This document shows, in pieces, positions 33,884 to 42,170 of a DNA stretch of 64,000 nucleotides (the stretch's first letter is position 1; every line of letters begins with the position of its first letter). Below the pieces are notes generated by a model. It was not told where the DNA came from. It searched no databases and was given only the letters and a program-made list of their open reading frames with translations. The position numbers were made by a program, and so were the translations under genes. Source of the stretch: Candidatus Scatomonas merdigallinarum (GTDB lineage: Bacteria; Bacillota; Clostridia; Lachnospirales; Lachnospiraceae); contig DVKB01000032.1 of NCBI GenBank assembly GCA_018716305.1, positions 62,001-126,000 on the forward strand, read 5' to 3'.

Positions 33884-34571
33884 CGCTCCTCCTTGCCAGA
33901 AGGATCAGCCGCAGAAGCTGCAGCAGGGAAGCCGCCACCGCCGCCACATAGGTCAGGGCAGCCGCCCCCAGTACTTTTCTGGCTCCGGCCGTCTCCTGAT
34001 ATCCCATGATCCCCGTGCTCTCCAGCATTCTCAGGGCTCTTCCGGAGGCGTTAAACTCTACGGGCAGCGTCACGATCTGAAACAGCAGCGCCGCGCAGAA
34101 CAGTATGATCCCCGCCAGCAGCAGAGGCCTCATGGAAAAGATCAGGCCGAAAATAAAAAGCGGCCAGGAAAGCTGGGAACCGAAATTGGCGGCGGGCACC
34201 AGAGCGCTGCGGATCTTAAGGGGCGCGTAGCCGATAGCGTCCTGGATCGCGTGGCCGCACTCGTGGGCAGCCACTCCCACCGCCGCAAGAGACGTGCTGT
34301 TGTAAATCGGATCCGAGAGCTTCAGCACCTTGCTTCTGGGATCGTAGTGATCGTTCAGGTTTCCCCGGATATGCTCCACCCGGACGTGATAGATGCCCGC
34401 GTTCCGCAGAATCTGTTCCGCGGTCTGAGCCCCTGTCAGGCCGCTGGCGCCGCGGATCCGGCTGTATTTCTGAAATGTCCGGTTCATATTAAACTGAACC
34501 AGCAGGGAGATCAGCAGGGCGATAATCACCAGAATATAGGTTCCGTCAATCCCCCAAAAATAAAACGGCAT
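33876..34571 (-). CDS. YugP-type membrane zinc metallopeptidase
   Basis: 231 residues. An N-terminal membrane helix (IDGTYILVIIALLISLLVQF) is followed by the zinc motif VGVAAHECGHAIQD (HExxH-like HECGH) in a cytosol-facing region, then two or three further hydrophobic segments. The pattern DPRSKVLKLSDPIYNSTSLAAVGVAAHECGHAIQ is typical of the YugP family. AAAGGAGG upstream. It lies in the fmt-rsmB operon as in many clostridia; the substrate is unknown. Confidence 0.9.
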   Translation of the reverse strand: MPFYFWGIDGTYILVIIALLISLLVQFNMNRTFQKYSRIRGASGLTGAQTAEQILRNAGIYHVRVEHIRGNLNDHYDPRSKVLKLSDPIYNSTSLAAVGVAAHECGHAIQDAIGYAPLKIRSALVPAANFGSQLSWPLFIFGLIFSMRPLLLAGIILFCAALLFQIVTLPVEFNASGRALRMLESTGIMGYQETAGARKVLGAAALTYVAAVAASLLQLLRLILLARRSDD

Positions 34572-34624
34572 ATTTCTTCCTCCTTTACGTTCTCCTGTTT
34601 CCTCTTATGCCTCCGGGCCGCGGA

Positions 34625-35563
34625 TTATTCCTCCTCCAGCTTCATGCCCGGGGCAGCGTGGAACCCTCTCAGGAAGGCCTGGGCATCCATCCGCTTCTTG
34701 CCTTCCAGCTGCACTTCCAAAAGCCGCAGAACTCCTTTGCCGGTCTGCACGCAGAATCCGCCTTTTCCGGCTTCCGTCACCGTGCCTGGCGTTTGCCCGC
34801 TCTCTTTGGGCAGGACTTCCGCCCTCCAGATCTTCAGGATTTTTCCCGTGAGCTCTGTATAGGCGCTGGGCCAGGGATTCAGTCCCCGGATCCGCCGTTC
34901 AATGGCTTCCGCCTCCAGATTCCAGTCAATGCGTCCGTCCTCCTTGCGAATCATCCGGGCGTAGGCGGTGGGGCTCTCCAAAGGCTGCTTTTCCGGGGTC
35001 AGGGTTCCCTGCTCCAGAGCAGGCAGCGTCCGGATCAGCAATTCTGCCCCGGCCCGGCTCAGCTTGTCAAAAAGGCTTCCTCCGGTCTCATCCGGTTCCA
35101 GGGGCACCTCTGTCTTGGCCAGCATATCCCCCGTATCCAGGCCCTCATCCATCTGCATAATAGTCACTCCGGAGACCGGCTCTCCGTCCATGACCGCCCA
35201 CTGGATCGGGGCAGCTCCCCGGTATTTCGGCAGCAGGGAGGCATGGATGTTGACGCAGCCATACCGGGGCAGCTCCAGCAGGGCTTTCGGTATGATCTGT
35301 CCGAAAGCGGATACCACAATCACATCCGGGTTCAGGGCCCGGACTGTATCCATAAAAGACTGCTCCCGGACTCTGGACGGCTGATATACCGTAAGCCCCA
35401 GTTCCAGCGCCGCCTCCTTTACCGGAGTCATGGCGGATGCTTTTCCTCTTCCCCGGGGCTTATCCGGCTGGGTCACCACCCCGGCGATTTCATATCCGTT
35501 TTCCGCCAGAGCCTTCAGCGCTCCCACGGAAAAATCCGGCGTTCCCATAAATATGACTCTCAT
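34625..35563 (-). CDS. fmt: Methionyl-tRNA formyltransferase
   Basis: Formylates initiator Met-tRNA using 10-formyl-THF. 312 residues. MRVIFMGTPDFSVGALKALAENGYEIAGVVTQPDKPRGRGK, NPDVIVVSAFGQIIPKALLELPRYGCVNIHASLLPKYRGAAPIQWAVMDGE (formyl-THF site), and GVTIMQMDEGLDTGDML are diagnostic; the C-terminal OB domain follows. The ATG at 35563 overlaps the def stop (ATGA), so the two are coupled. Confidence 0.97.
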   Translation of the reverse strand: MRVIFMGTPDFSVGALKALAENGYEIAGVVTQPDKPRGRGKASAMTPVKEAALELGLTVYQPSRVREQSFMDTVRALNPDVIVVSAFGQIIPKALLELPRYGCVNIHASLLPKYRGAAPIQWAVMDGEPVSGVTIMQMDEGLDTGDMLAKTEVPLEPDETGGSLFDKLSRAGAELLIRTLPALEQGTLTPEKQPLESPTAYARMIRKEDGRIDWNLEAEAIERRIRGLNPWPSAYTELTGKILKIWRAEVLPKESGQTPGTVTEAGKGGFCVQTGKGVLRLLEVQLEGKKRMDAQAFLRGFHAAPGMKLEEE

Positions 35564-36045
35564 TCTTCCTCCTCTTCCTCCTGATAGGCAACGTCTCTGA
35601 GAGGGCCTTCCACATGCTGCGTGTACATAATCCCGTCCAGATGGTCGCATTCGTGGCAGACGGCCCGGGCCAGCAGTTCCGTGGCTTCCAGCTCGAAGGG
35701 CTGCATATCCAGATCCATGGCCCGCACCTTCACATAATTGGGCCGGGTCACTGTTCCGGTTTTTCCCGGAAGGCTTAAACACCCCTCATCCCCGGTCTGG
35801 GATCCGGAGGTTTCCAGAATCTCCGGGTTAATCAGGATATGGGGATGTTCTCCGTCCGTGTCAATGACCACGATCCGTTTCAGGATTCCCACCTGGGGAG
35901 CCGCCAGGCCCACGCCGCAGGCGTCATACATGGTTTCCAGCATATCGCCCACCAGCTGGCGGATCCGGGGCGTTACGGTCTCCACCGGCCTGCAGGTCTT
36001 TTCCAGTACCTTGTCCCCCATCATTCGAATGTTCCGTATTGCCAT
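35560..36045 (-). CDS. def: Peptide deformylase
   Basis: Removes the N-formyl group from new proteins. 161 residues with the three family motifs GVGLAAPQVG, EGCLSLPG and HECDHLDG (metal ligands Cys, His, His; catalytic Glu). The C-terminus ends in a run of Glu residues. GGAG lies just upstream. It precedes fmt in the usual order. Confidence 0.97.
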   Translation of the reverse strand: MAIRNIRMMGDKVLEKTCRPVETVTPRIRQLVGDMLETMYDACGVGLAAPQVGILKRIVVIDTDGEHPHILINPEILETSGSQTGDEGCLSLPGKTGTVTRPNYVKVRAMDLDMQPFELEATELLARAVCHECDHLDGIMYTQHVEGPLRDVAYQEEEEEE

Positions 36046-36064
36046 CTTTTTCTCTCTCCTTTAT

Positions 36065-38293
36065 TTATGCATTAAAATCATATTGTATATACACATTTTT
36101 AAAGCCGCTGTTGATCTCAATATATTTTTCCAGCTTTTCCCGGATGCGGATCAACGCTTTTTTATCAGGCCCTTTTACGTACAGCACCTGCCGGTACAGA
36201 TCCTGAATTTTAGATATGCTCTCCGGGGCCGGTCCGATCAGCTGCACCCTTCTGTCCCGGCGAACGCGGATCAGATACTTCCGGATATACTCCATGGCTT
36301 CTCCCAGGAGCTCTTCCTGTCCGCAGGATCCGTGCACCGCCAGAAGCCCGCAGGCCGGAGGATATCCCATCAGCTGCCGGAACCGAATCTCTTCCTGGTA
36401 AAAGCTTTCGTAATCCTGCTCCGCCGCCGCCCGGATACTGTAATGCTCCGGCTGGTAAGTCTGAATCACCGCTGTCCCCGGGCGGCTGCCCCGGCCCGCC
36501 CGGCCCGCCGCCTGCACCAGGATCTGGTAGGTTCTCTCCGGCGCCCGGTAGTCCCCCGCGAACAGGGATACATCCGCCATCACCGCTCCCACCAGCGTAA
36601 CTCCCGGAAAGTCATGGCCCTTTACAATCATCTGCGTGCCGATCAGCACATCCGCCTCTCCCCGGCTGAAAGCCCTCAGGATCTTCTCATATCCGTCTTT
36701 GCCCCTGGTGGTATCCGCGTCCATCCGCAGGGTTCTGGCTTTGGGAAACATTTTTTTCACCGTCTGTTCCACCTGCTGGGTTCCCGCCCGGAATCCTCCG
36801 ATATAGGAGGATCCGCAGACCGGACAGCGGTCGGCCTGCTCTGTCACATACCCGCAGTAATGGCAGACCAGCTGCCCGCTGCTGTGGTACGTCAGGGACA
36901 CGTCACAGTGAGGGCACTTGATCACATGGCCGCAGGAGCGGCAGGCTACAAATCCCGCATAGCCCCGGCGGTTCAAAAACAGCATAGCCTGCTCTCCCCG
37001 GTTCAGGCAGAGGGCCAGTTCCCGCTGGAGGTCTCTGCTGAACACGGAACGGTTTCCCTCCCGCAGCTCTCTGCGCATATCCGCGACTCTGACCTCAGGC
37101 AGAACCGCGCCGCCGTAGCGCTCTTTCAGGGTAAACAGGGCCCAGTCCCCTTTTTCACAGGCATACCGCGCCTCCACCGAAGGGGTGGCGGATCCCAGAA
37201 CCACATGGGCCCCCTCCAGCTTCGCCCTCTCCAAAGCTGTCTCCCTGGCATGGTAGCGGGGCGTCCCCTCGCTCTGGTAGGAACCTTCATGTTCCTCATC
37301 CACCACAATCAGCTTCAGCCTGGAAAAGGGCGTAAACAGCGCAGATCTTGGTCCCACCATAATACTGGCTTTTCCGGTGCGGACCCGCTCCGTCTGAGCG
37401 AACCTCTGGGCTGGCGTCAGCCGGGAATGGAGAACCGCCACCTGATTTCCAAACCGGCGGTAAAAACGGTTCACCGTCTGCCAGGTCAGGGCAATCTCGG
37501 GAATCAGGACGATGGCCTGCCCCTCTTTTTCCAGCACCTTACGGATCAGTTCCATATAGACCAGTGTTTTTCCGCTGCCGGTGACTCCATGGATCAGGCA
37601 GGGCCTGCCTCTTCCCTCCCATTCCTGAAGGATATCCCCCAGGACTTCCTGCTGCCCTGCCGTCAGGATCTCTGCCTGCCGCGGATCCTCCCGGGAGCCC
37701 TCCGCGCCGGCGGTTTCTCCTCCGGTCTTCTGCTCCACCCGGAGGATCCCCTGCTCCTCCATGGAACGGATCACTGCCGCTGTAACCTTTAAGGTGCCGG
37801 CCGCTTCCCGGTAATCCAGTTCCGGCGTTTCCATCAGTCTTCGCAGCAGCCGCTCCCTGGCGGTATTGTGCTTTTTCTGAAACAGGGCCAGCCAGGCTTC
37901 TGCCTGCCGCGGATCCGCCTGCAGAAGAATTCGGCGCTCTGCCCGCGGCTGTTTTTTTTCTTTTACGGGAAGAACCGTTTTCAGCGCCTGGATCATGGTA
38001 GAACCGTAGGTCTCCCGCATCCAGGCTGCCAGAGCAATGAGCCGCGCCTCCACATTGGTTCCCCCTTCTACCAGACCGGCCACGGACTTCAGCCTCCCGG
38101 GCTCAAATTTCGGCGCGTCCCCCAGTCCGATTACATACCCTTCAATCAGCCGGTTTCCGTTTCCAAAAGGAATCCACACCCGGCTTCCGGCCCGGATCTT
38201 TCCCGCCAGTTCCGGAGGAATCCGGTACTGGAAACTGCGATCCAGCTTTTCGTGGGAAATATCCACCACTACATCCGCGTATCTTTCGTTCAT
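36065..38293 (-). CDS. priA: Primosomal replication-restart helicase PriA
   Basis: 742 residues. N-terminal DNA-binding part (YADVVVDISHEKLDRSFQYRIPPEL...GSRVWIPFGNGNRLIEGYV). Helicase Walker A GVTGSGKTLVYMEL, DEEH (VVDEEHEGSYQSEGTPRYHARETA), and GSATPSVEARY. Zinc clusters CRSCGHVIKCPHCDVSLTYH and CHYCGYVTEQADRCPVCGSSYI. VLIGTQMIVKGHDFPGVTLVGAV and QAAGRAGRGSRPG complete the motor. GGAG lies just before the ATG. Confidence 0.97.
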   Translation of the reverse strand: MNERYADVVVDISHEKLDRSFQYRIPPELAGKIRAGSRVWIPFGNGNRLIEGYVIGLGDAPKFEPGRLKSVAGLVEGGTNVEARLIALAAWMRETYGSTMIQALKTVLPVKEKKQPRAERRILLQADPRQAEAWLALFQKKHNTARERLLRRLMETPELDYREAAGTLKVTAAVIRSMEEQGILRVEQKTGGETAGAEGSREDPRQAEILTAGQQEVLGDILQEWEGRGRPCLIHGVTGSGKTLVYMELIRKVLEKEGQAIVLIPEIALTWQTVNRFYRRFGNQVAVLHSRLTPAQRFAQTERVRTGKASIMVGPRSALFTPFSRLKLIVVDEEHEGSYQSEGTPRYHARETALERAKLEGAHVVLGSATPSVEARYACEKGDWALFTLKERYGGAVLPEVRVADMRRELREGNRSVFSRDLQRELALCLNRGEQAMLFLNRRGYAGFVACRSCGHVIKCPHCDVSLTYHSSGQLVCHYCGYVTEQADRCPVCGSSYIGGFRAGTQQVEQTVKKMFPKARTLRMDADTTRGKDGYEKILRAFSRGEADVLIGTQMIVKGHDFPGVTLVGAVMADVSLFAGDYRAPERTYQILVQAAGRAGRGSRPGTAVIQTYQPEHYSIRAAAEQDYESFYQEEIRFRQLMGYPPACGLLAVHGSCGQEELLGEAMEYIRKYLIRVRRDRRVQLIGPAPESISKIQDLYRQVLYVKGPDKKALIRIREKLEKYIEINSGFKNVYIQYDFNA

Positions 38294-38333
38294 ACTCTCC
38301 TCTTTCTATTCTATATGGCCTCCGGTTCCCCTT

Positions 38334-39812
38334 TTACTGCTCCGGCGCCCTCATTCTGTCCTCCTCCAGTATTTCTCTTATCATAATTCTCTCATCCATG
38401 GGATATTTTTTCCCCCGGATAATCTGATAGTCCTCGTGGCCTTTTCCGGCCAGAACAATAATATCTCCGGGTTCTCCCTGATGAACGGCCCAGGCAACGG
38501 CCTCCCTGCGGGAGGCGATTTCCACGCAGGCTCCCCGGGTTTTCCGGATTCCCCCCTTGATATCCTCGATGATCGCCTGCGGCTCCTCATCCCGGGGATT
38601 ATCCGAGGTGATCACTGTCAGATCCGCGCAGTTCCCCGATACTTCTCCCATTTCAAATCTCCTGTTCCGATCCCGGTTTCCGCCGCAGCCGAAGAGACAG
38701 ATCAGCCGCTTCGGCCGGTACTCCCGCAGAGCGGTCAGGATATTTTTCAGGCTCATGGCGTTGTGGGCATAATCAATCACCAGCGCGGCTCCTGAGGGAA
38801 GCGTTAAAAGCTCCGCTCTTCCCCGGACTCTGACCTTCTTCAGCGCCTGGCGCATAGCCGATTTAGTCACTCCCAGATGCCTGGCCGCCGCCATAGCCCC
38901 CAAGGCGTTGTACACGGAAAACCGTCCCGGCATCTCCAGTTCCGCCGTCAGTTCCAGCAGCCCCCGGGTCTGAAAAGAAATGCCCAGACGGCCCGGGGCT
39001 GAAATCAGTTTCAGATGTTCGGCCCGCAGATCCGCTTTTTCCGAAAAGCCGAAGGTTTCCAGGACACAGTTTCTCCCCTCTGTGATTTCCTGAAAATGCG
39101 GGTCGTCTCGATTGACAATTCCCACCCGGCACTGGGCCAGCAGTTTCTTTTTACATTCCAGATATTCCTGAAAATCCCGGTGTTCCCCCGGACCGATGTG
39201 ATCCGCTTCTATATTCGTAAAAATTCCATAGTCAAAGGAAATCCCCTCCACCCGGTACTGTTTCAGCGCCTGGGAGGATACCTCCATCACCGCGCACCGC
39301 ATGCCGGCTTCCGCCATCTCCGCAAAACACTGATGGATCATCCAGGACTCCGGCGTGGTATTTTCAGAATGAAACTCTCTTTTCCCCGTAATGCAGGAAA
39401 CAGTTCCCAGCAATCCGGTTTTGTACCCTCCCTGCTCCAGGATCGCCCGCACCATCCAGGCGGTGGTAGTTTTTCCCTTGGTTCCCGTCACGCCCACCAA
39501 GATCAGCTTCCTGGCCGGATAGCCAAACCAGGCGGCGGAAATGCGGGCCAGAGCTTTCCGGGCATTTTCCACCCGGATCAGGGGTATCTCTTCCGGCACA
39601 GGCAGGAATTCTTCCGATACCAGCGCGGCGGCTCCCCGTTTCAGGGCCTCCCCCGCAAAGGTATTTCCGTCTTTTACGGTTCCCCGGATGCAAACAAAAA
39701 GAGAGCCCGGTTCCACGTCTCTGGAATCATAGGCCACCCCCTTAATCTCTGCATCCGTACTTCCATTCAGGCACGTATACTGTAAATCTTCAAGCAGTGA
39801 TGACAACAGCAT
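38334..39812 (-). CDS. murE: UDP-MurNAc-tripeptide synthetase, meso-DAP type
   Basis: Adds the third residue of the peptidoglycan stem. 492 residues from the ATG at 39812 (GGAGGAG upstream). ATP loop VTGTKGKTTTAWMVRAIL; the carbamylated-Lys region; GIFTNIEADHIGPGEH; DYAHNAMSLKNIL; FGCGGNRDRNRR; and the specificity motif TSDNPRDEEP. DNPR indicates meso-diaminopimelate rather than Lys. First gene of the operon that runs to thiN. Confidence 0.95.
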   Translation of the reverse strand: MLLSSLLEDLQYTCLNGSTDAEIKGVAYDSRDVEPGSLFVCIRGTVKDGNTFAGEALKRGAAALVSEEFLPVPEEIPLIRVENARKALARISAAWFGYPARKLILVGVTGTKGKTTTAWMVRAILEQGGYKTGLLGTVSCITGKREFHSENTTPESWMIHQCFAEMAEAGMRCAVMEVSSQALKQYRVEGISFDYGIFTNIEADHIGPGEHRDFQEYLECKKKLLAQCRVGIVNRDDPHFQEITEGRNCVLETFGFSEKADLRAEHLKLISAPGRLGISFQTRGLLELTAELEMPGRFSVYNALGAMAAARHLGVTKSAMRQALKKVRVRGRAELLTLPSGAALVIDYAHNAMSLKNILTALREYRPKRLICLFGCGGNRDRNRRFEMGEVSGNCADLTVITSDNPRDEEPQAIIEDIKGGIRKTRGACVEIASRREAVAWAVHQGEPGDIIVLAGKGHEDYQIIRGKKYPMDERIMIREILEEDRMRAPEQ

Positions 39813-39847
39813 AGACTCTCCTCCATACTGGATACCGTGCAAGTATA

Positions 39848-39876
39848 AGCATACCATACCGCCGGGCAGTTTTCAA
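39848..39876 (-). promoter_or_regulatory. sigma-A promoter of the murE operon
   Basis: -35 TTGAAA (39871-39876), a 17-bp spacer ending TGG (extended -10), -10 TATGCT (39848-39853). Confidence 0.65.
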
Positions 39877-39923
39877 TGCGCACTTGGGAAAGTCCTCCCG
39901 CGTTCATATTTCCTTTCTTTTTT

Positions 39924-39987
39924 CTTAAGGAATTTTAAGTTTCTTTCAGAATATGGACATAGTTTGAACACATATTTTTCCTATAAT
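39924..39987 (+). promoter_or_regulatory. Promoter of small RNA 1 with activator-like direct repeats
   Basis: -10 TATAAT (39982-39987). The only -35-like box is TGGACA (39954-39959), 22 bp upstream, too far for unaided sigma-A. Further up, CTTAAG (39924-39929) and TTTAAG (39934-39939) form a 10-bp-period direct repeat, as used by many OmpR-type response regulators. An activator is therefore likely (inference). Confidence 0.5.
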
Positions 39988-40033
39988 AGATCTCGGATAG
40001 TTGATTAACCACTCACTATCTCCCCCCTCATTT
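39925..40033 (+). repeat. 109-bp direct repeat, copy 1 (small RNA promoter and 5' region)
   Basis: Matches 43946-44054 at a constant offset of 4021 bp. The first half (upstream of the TATAAT) shows scattered differences. From the TATAAT (39982-39987) to CCCCTCATT the two copies are identical over about 50 bases. No open reading frame runs through it. Confidence 0.95.
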
Positions 40034-40093
40034 TAAAAAGAGCACTGAGAAAATGGACGGCATACGCGAACCATTTTACTGTGCTCTTTTTTT
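39995..40093 (+). ncRNA. Putative small RNA 1, C-rich, about 99 nt
   Basis: Predicted from the promoter upstream and the intrinsic terminator at 40035-40093. The 5' part folds as GATAGT (39996-40001) with ACTATC (40015-40020) around a 13-nt loop. A single-stranded UCUCCCCCCUCAUU (40019-40032) follows, then the terminator. The C-run could pair with GGGGGAG-type ribosome sites, as in other C-rich Gram-positive small RNAs. The 5' 43 nt are identical in copy 2. It converges on the zinc-ribbon gene at 40109. Not verified as transcribed. Confidence 0.6.
40035..40093. terminator. Terminator of small RNA 1 and, in reverse, of the vWA/kinase cassette
   Basis: AAAAAGAGCAC (40035-40045) pairs with GTGCTCTTTTT (40081-40091), with an inner AAAATGG/CCATTTT stem. 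Seven T lie on the plus side and TTTTT on the minus side, so it can act in both directions. Confidence 0.85.
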
Positions 40094-40108
40094 ACCGCAA
40101 TATTCAGT

Positions 40109-40501
40109 TCAGGGTTTTCCTGCCCCGCAGACTTCGCACCGGAAAGATTTTACAGAATTTTCCGCTTCGCAGACCGGACAGACCCATTTCGGCTTCCTCT
40201 CCGGGCGGGAAAATTCCTCCGCCAGATCTCCCGCAAGGTGAAAACCTGCTTTGTCCGGCCCGTTTTTTTTCGTGAAGCTTTCCTCTTCCATATAAATCAC
40301 ATGCAACCGCGGATCCGGCGCCTCCGGCGCCCGTCTCCTTTTTTCTCCCGTCTTCTCCGGTTTTTTCTCGGCCTTTTCGCCGGCGGGCTCCCCGCCCATT
40401 TCCTCTGATCCGCCTTTTTTTCTGTTAGAAATAACGCCTGCCATCACGCAGATGATAATGGTGATCAGCGCCAGCACTACAATCAGAAACAATACTCCCA
40501 T
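40109..40501 (-). CDS. Membrane-anchored zinc-ribbon protein
   Basis: 130 residues. An N-terminal membrane helix (VLFLIVVLALITIIICVMAGVIS, 3-25) is followed by a long charged, Lys/Glu/Pro-rich linker and a C-terminal zinc ribbon WVCPVCEAENSVKSFRCEVCGAGKP (four Cys in CxxC pairs, about 107-130). Last gene of the vWA/kinase/PP2C cassette and mirror image of its first gene, which has the ribbon at the N-terminus and the helix in the middle. Probably a scaffold or FHA-independent partner; no function is known to me. Confidence 0.7.
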   Translation of the reverse strand: MGVLFLIVVLALITIIICVMAGVISNRKKGGSEEMGGEPAGEKAEKKPEKTGEKRRRAPEAPDPRLHVIYMEEESFTKKNGPDKAGFHLAGDLAEEFSRPERKPKWVCPVCEAENSVKSFRCEVCGAGKP

Positions 40502-40523
40502 ATCCGCTTCCCGCTTCTGCCCG

Positions 40524-41213
40524 TCAGATAGTGTTGGCGATTACATTGAGAATTACCTGATATTCCATTTCCTGCAGTCCCTGTCCGGCTTTGGAGGGAT
40601 AGCAGATCACATTGTCCCAGAGCTTGGTAATCTCATTCCACCCCGGCATGTCAGGGGTAAAAAGCACCAGACGTTTGGCGGACTGGTTCATAACTCCCGG
40701 CATCTGGCGGTCTCCCCACCAGTCCGTAAGCTCCGCGAAATTTTTTGCCATATTCTGCGGATAATTGGGCGCCTGAGAACCATAGCCCAGCGGGTGCGTG
40801 GAGGCGTCCGTCCACACCACGATGACATGGCGGTTTTTCATGCCGGAGCTGTCCCATCTGGACTTCATAGCGTAGGCCAGAGCTTCCAGCCCGTCTTCCG
40901 GCTCATCGCCGCCTCCGTCTGCTTCCAGGCTTCTGACGCACTGTTCAAACTCCGCGCTCTGTTCCGGGAGATTGAAAAAGTCCGTCACCCGCATGGCGGT
41001 ATTCCCATCCGCCAGATAATCCCGGTAAGCCACGACACGAACCCGCAGCTGATGGATCTTCTTGGCTTTTTCCGTCATAACCTTGGTCACATCGTTATAA
41101 AAATTCAGGGCGTTCTGCTTCACCATGTTCAGCACCGGATACATACTTCCCGTGGTGTCGATGCAGAATACCATATCCACATTGTAATTCATCTGATAAT
41201 CATTGGCTCCCAT
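40524..41213 (-). CDS. TerY-like von Willebrand factor A protein
   Basis: 229 residues, a single vWA domain. The MIDAS motif is VFCIDTTGSM (Asp19, Thr20, Ser23 in DxTxS-like order), with RVVAYRDYLADG, DGGGDEPEDGLEALAYAM (the MIDAS Thr/Asp region) and HVIVVWTDASTHPLG. This resembles TerY-type vWA proteins, which accompany a PP2C phosphatase and a kinase in the so-called TerY-P triad, as here. Cytosolic, no signal peptide. It probably presents metal-dependent contacts to its kinase and phosphatase partners. Confidence 0.85.
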   Translation of the reverse strand: MGANDYQMNYNVDMVFCIDTTGSMYPVLNMVKQNALNFYNDVTKVMTEKAKKIHQLRVRVVAYRDYLADGNTAMRVTDFFNLPEQSAEFEQCVRSLEADGGGDEPEDGLEALAYAMKSRWDSSGMKNRHVIVVWTDASTHPLGYGSQAPNYPQNMAKNFAELTDWWGDRQMPGVMNQSAKRLVLFTPDMPGWNEITKLWDNVICYPSKAGQGLQEMEYQVILNVIANTI

Positions 41214-41240
41214 TGTTCTGTGCCTCCTTTGTATTTTTCT

Positions 41241-42170
41241 TTACAGATCCCCGGCTGGCATAAATCCGACTGCATCCTTCTTTACCGGCGCGCTCCCGGG
41301 TACGGGCGCTGCCGCCTTTCCTCCCAGCAGCCGGAACGCTTCCGCCATATCCAGCCGTTTTTCCGGGTCTGCCTGCAGCATGCCGCTCAGCATGACATAC
41401 AGTTCATCTTTAATCTCTTTTCCCAGCAGCAGGGATTTCCCCGACAGTACGCACTGGAAAGGATACTCATACTCACCGGTATCAAAGCCGGGAAGTCTGC
41501 CCGTCAGAAGCTGGTGGAATACCAGGCCCATGGCAAACACATCCAGCTTGCGGTTCAGTCCTGTCTCCTTTCCCGCCATCATCAGGTAGGTTTCCGGCGC
41601 CATATAGACCAGATCCGCCGCCACCTCCTCCGAATCCTCCGGAGGGCTGCTTTCCTGAAAACAGTTGTCAAAATCGGTCATTTTAGCCGCCACCGTTCCG
41701 GCTCCTGTCCGGTGAAACAGGATATTATCCAGCTTTACATCCCCGCAGACAAGACCGGCCTGGTGCAGACAGTTCAGGCTGTGGGCCAGAGAGCGGCACA
41801 GCCTCAGCCGGTCCTGCCAGGGAGCGGCCAGCACTTCCTCCATAGTCAGAGCGCATATCTTTCTGGTTGAAATATAATATTTGCTCCCATAGCGGAAAAA
41901 CTCGTGAATTCTCAGGAGATTGCCGTCAGAGCACTGATTGATTTTCTGATACAGCTGCTGCTGTTTTCTCTCATAGGTTCCGCACAGAACTTTCATCCTG
42001 GCAGCCCGCTCTGGCCCGATCTTTTCCTCATCCTCCGGATAAACCGGACTTAAAAATTCTTTTATAAAGTAACCTCGTCCCTGGCACTGTCCGAATCCCC
42101 ACCTGGAGAATCCGGAATGATCCGCCTTCAGCGGCGCGTCCAGGACATACCGTCCGATTTTTTCTTTCAT
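41241..42170 (-). CDS. Ser/Thr protein kinase of the TerY-P-like cassette
   Basis: 309 residues. Kinase fold with ATP Lys37 (YFIKEFLSP); no clear Gly-rich loop beyond GFSRWGFGQCQGRG; helix C contact LCGTYERKQQQL. The catalytic loop reads LVCGDVKLDNILF (HRD replaced by CGD, catalytic Asp kept), the metal motif is TDFDNCF (DFD in place of DFG), and YMAPETYLM follows. No membrane helix. The ATG overlaps the PP2C stop by 4 nt. The altered HRD/DFG residues suggest a divergent but probably active kinase. Confidence 0.85.
   Translation of the reverse strand: MKEKIGRYVLDAPLKADHSGFSRWGFGQCQGRGYFIKEFLSPVYPEDEEKIGPERAARMKVLCGTYERKQQQLYQKINQCSDGNLLRIHEFFRYGSKYYISTRKICALTMEEVLAAPWQDRLRLCRSLAHSLNCLHQAGLVCGDVKLDNILFHRTGAGTVAAKMTDFDNCFQESSPPEDSEEVAADLVYMAPETYLMMAGKETGLNRKLDVFAMGLVFHQLLTGRLPGFDTGEYEYPFQCVLSGKSLLLGKEIKDELYVMLSGMLQADPEKRLDMAEAFRLLGGKAAAPVPGSAPVKKDAVGFMPAGDL

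Noticed and set aside
35738..37792. 684-codon plus-strand frame opposite def and priA
   Set aside because: Same reason: the opposite strand carries unmistakable PriA and deformylase motifs.
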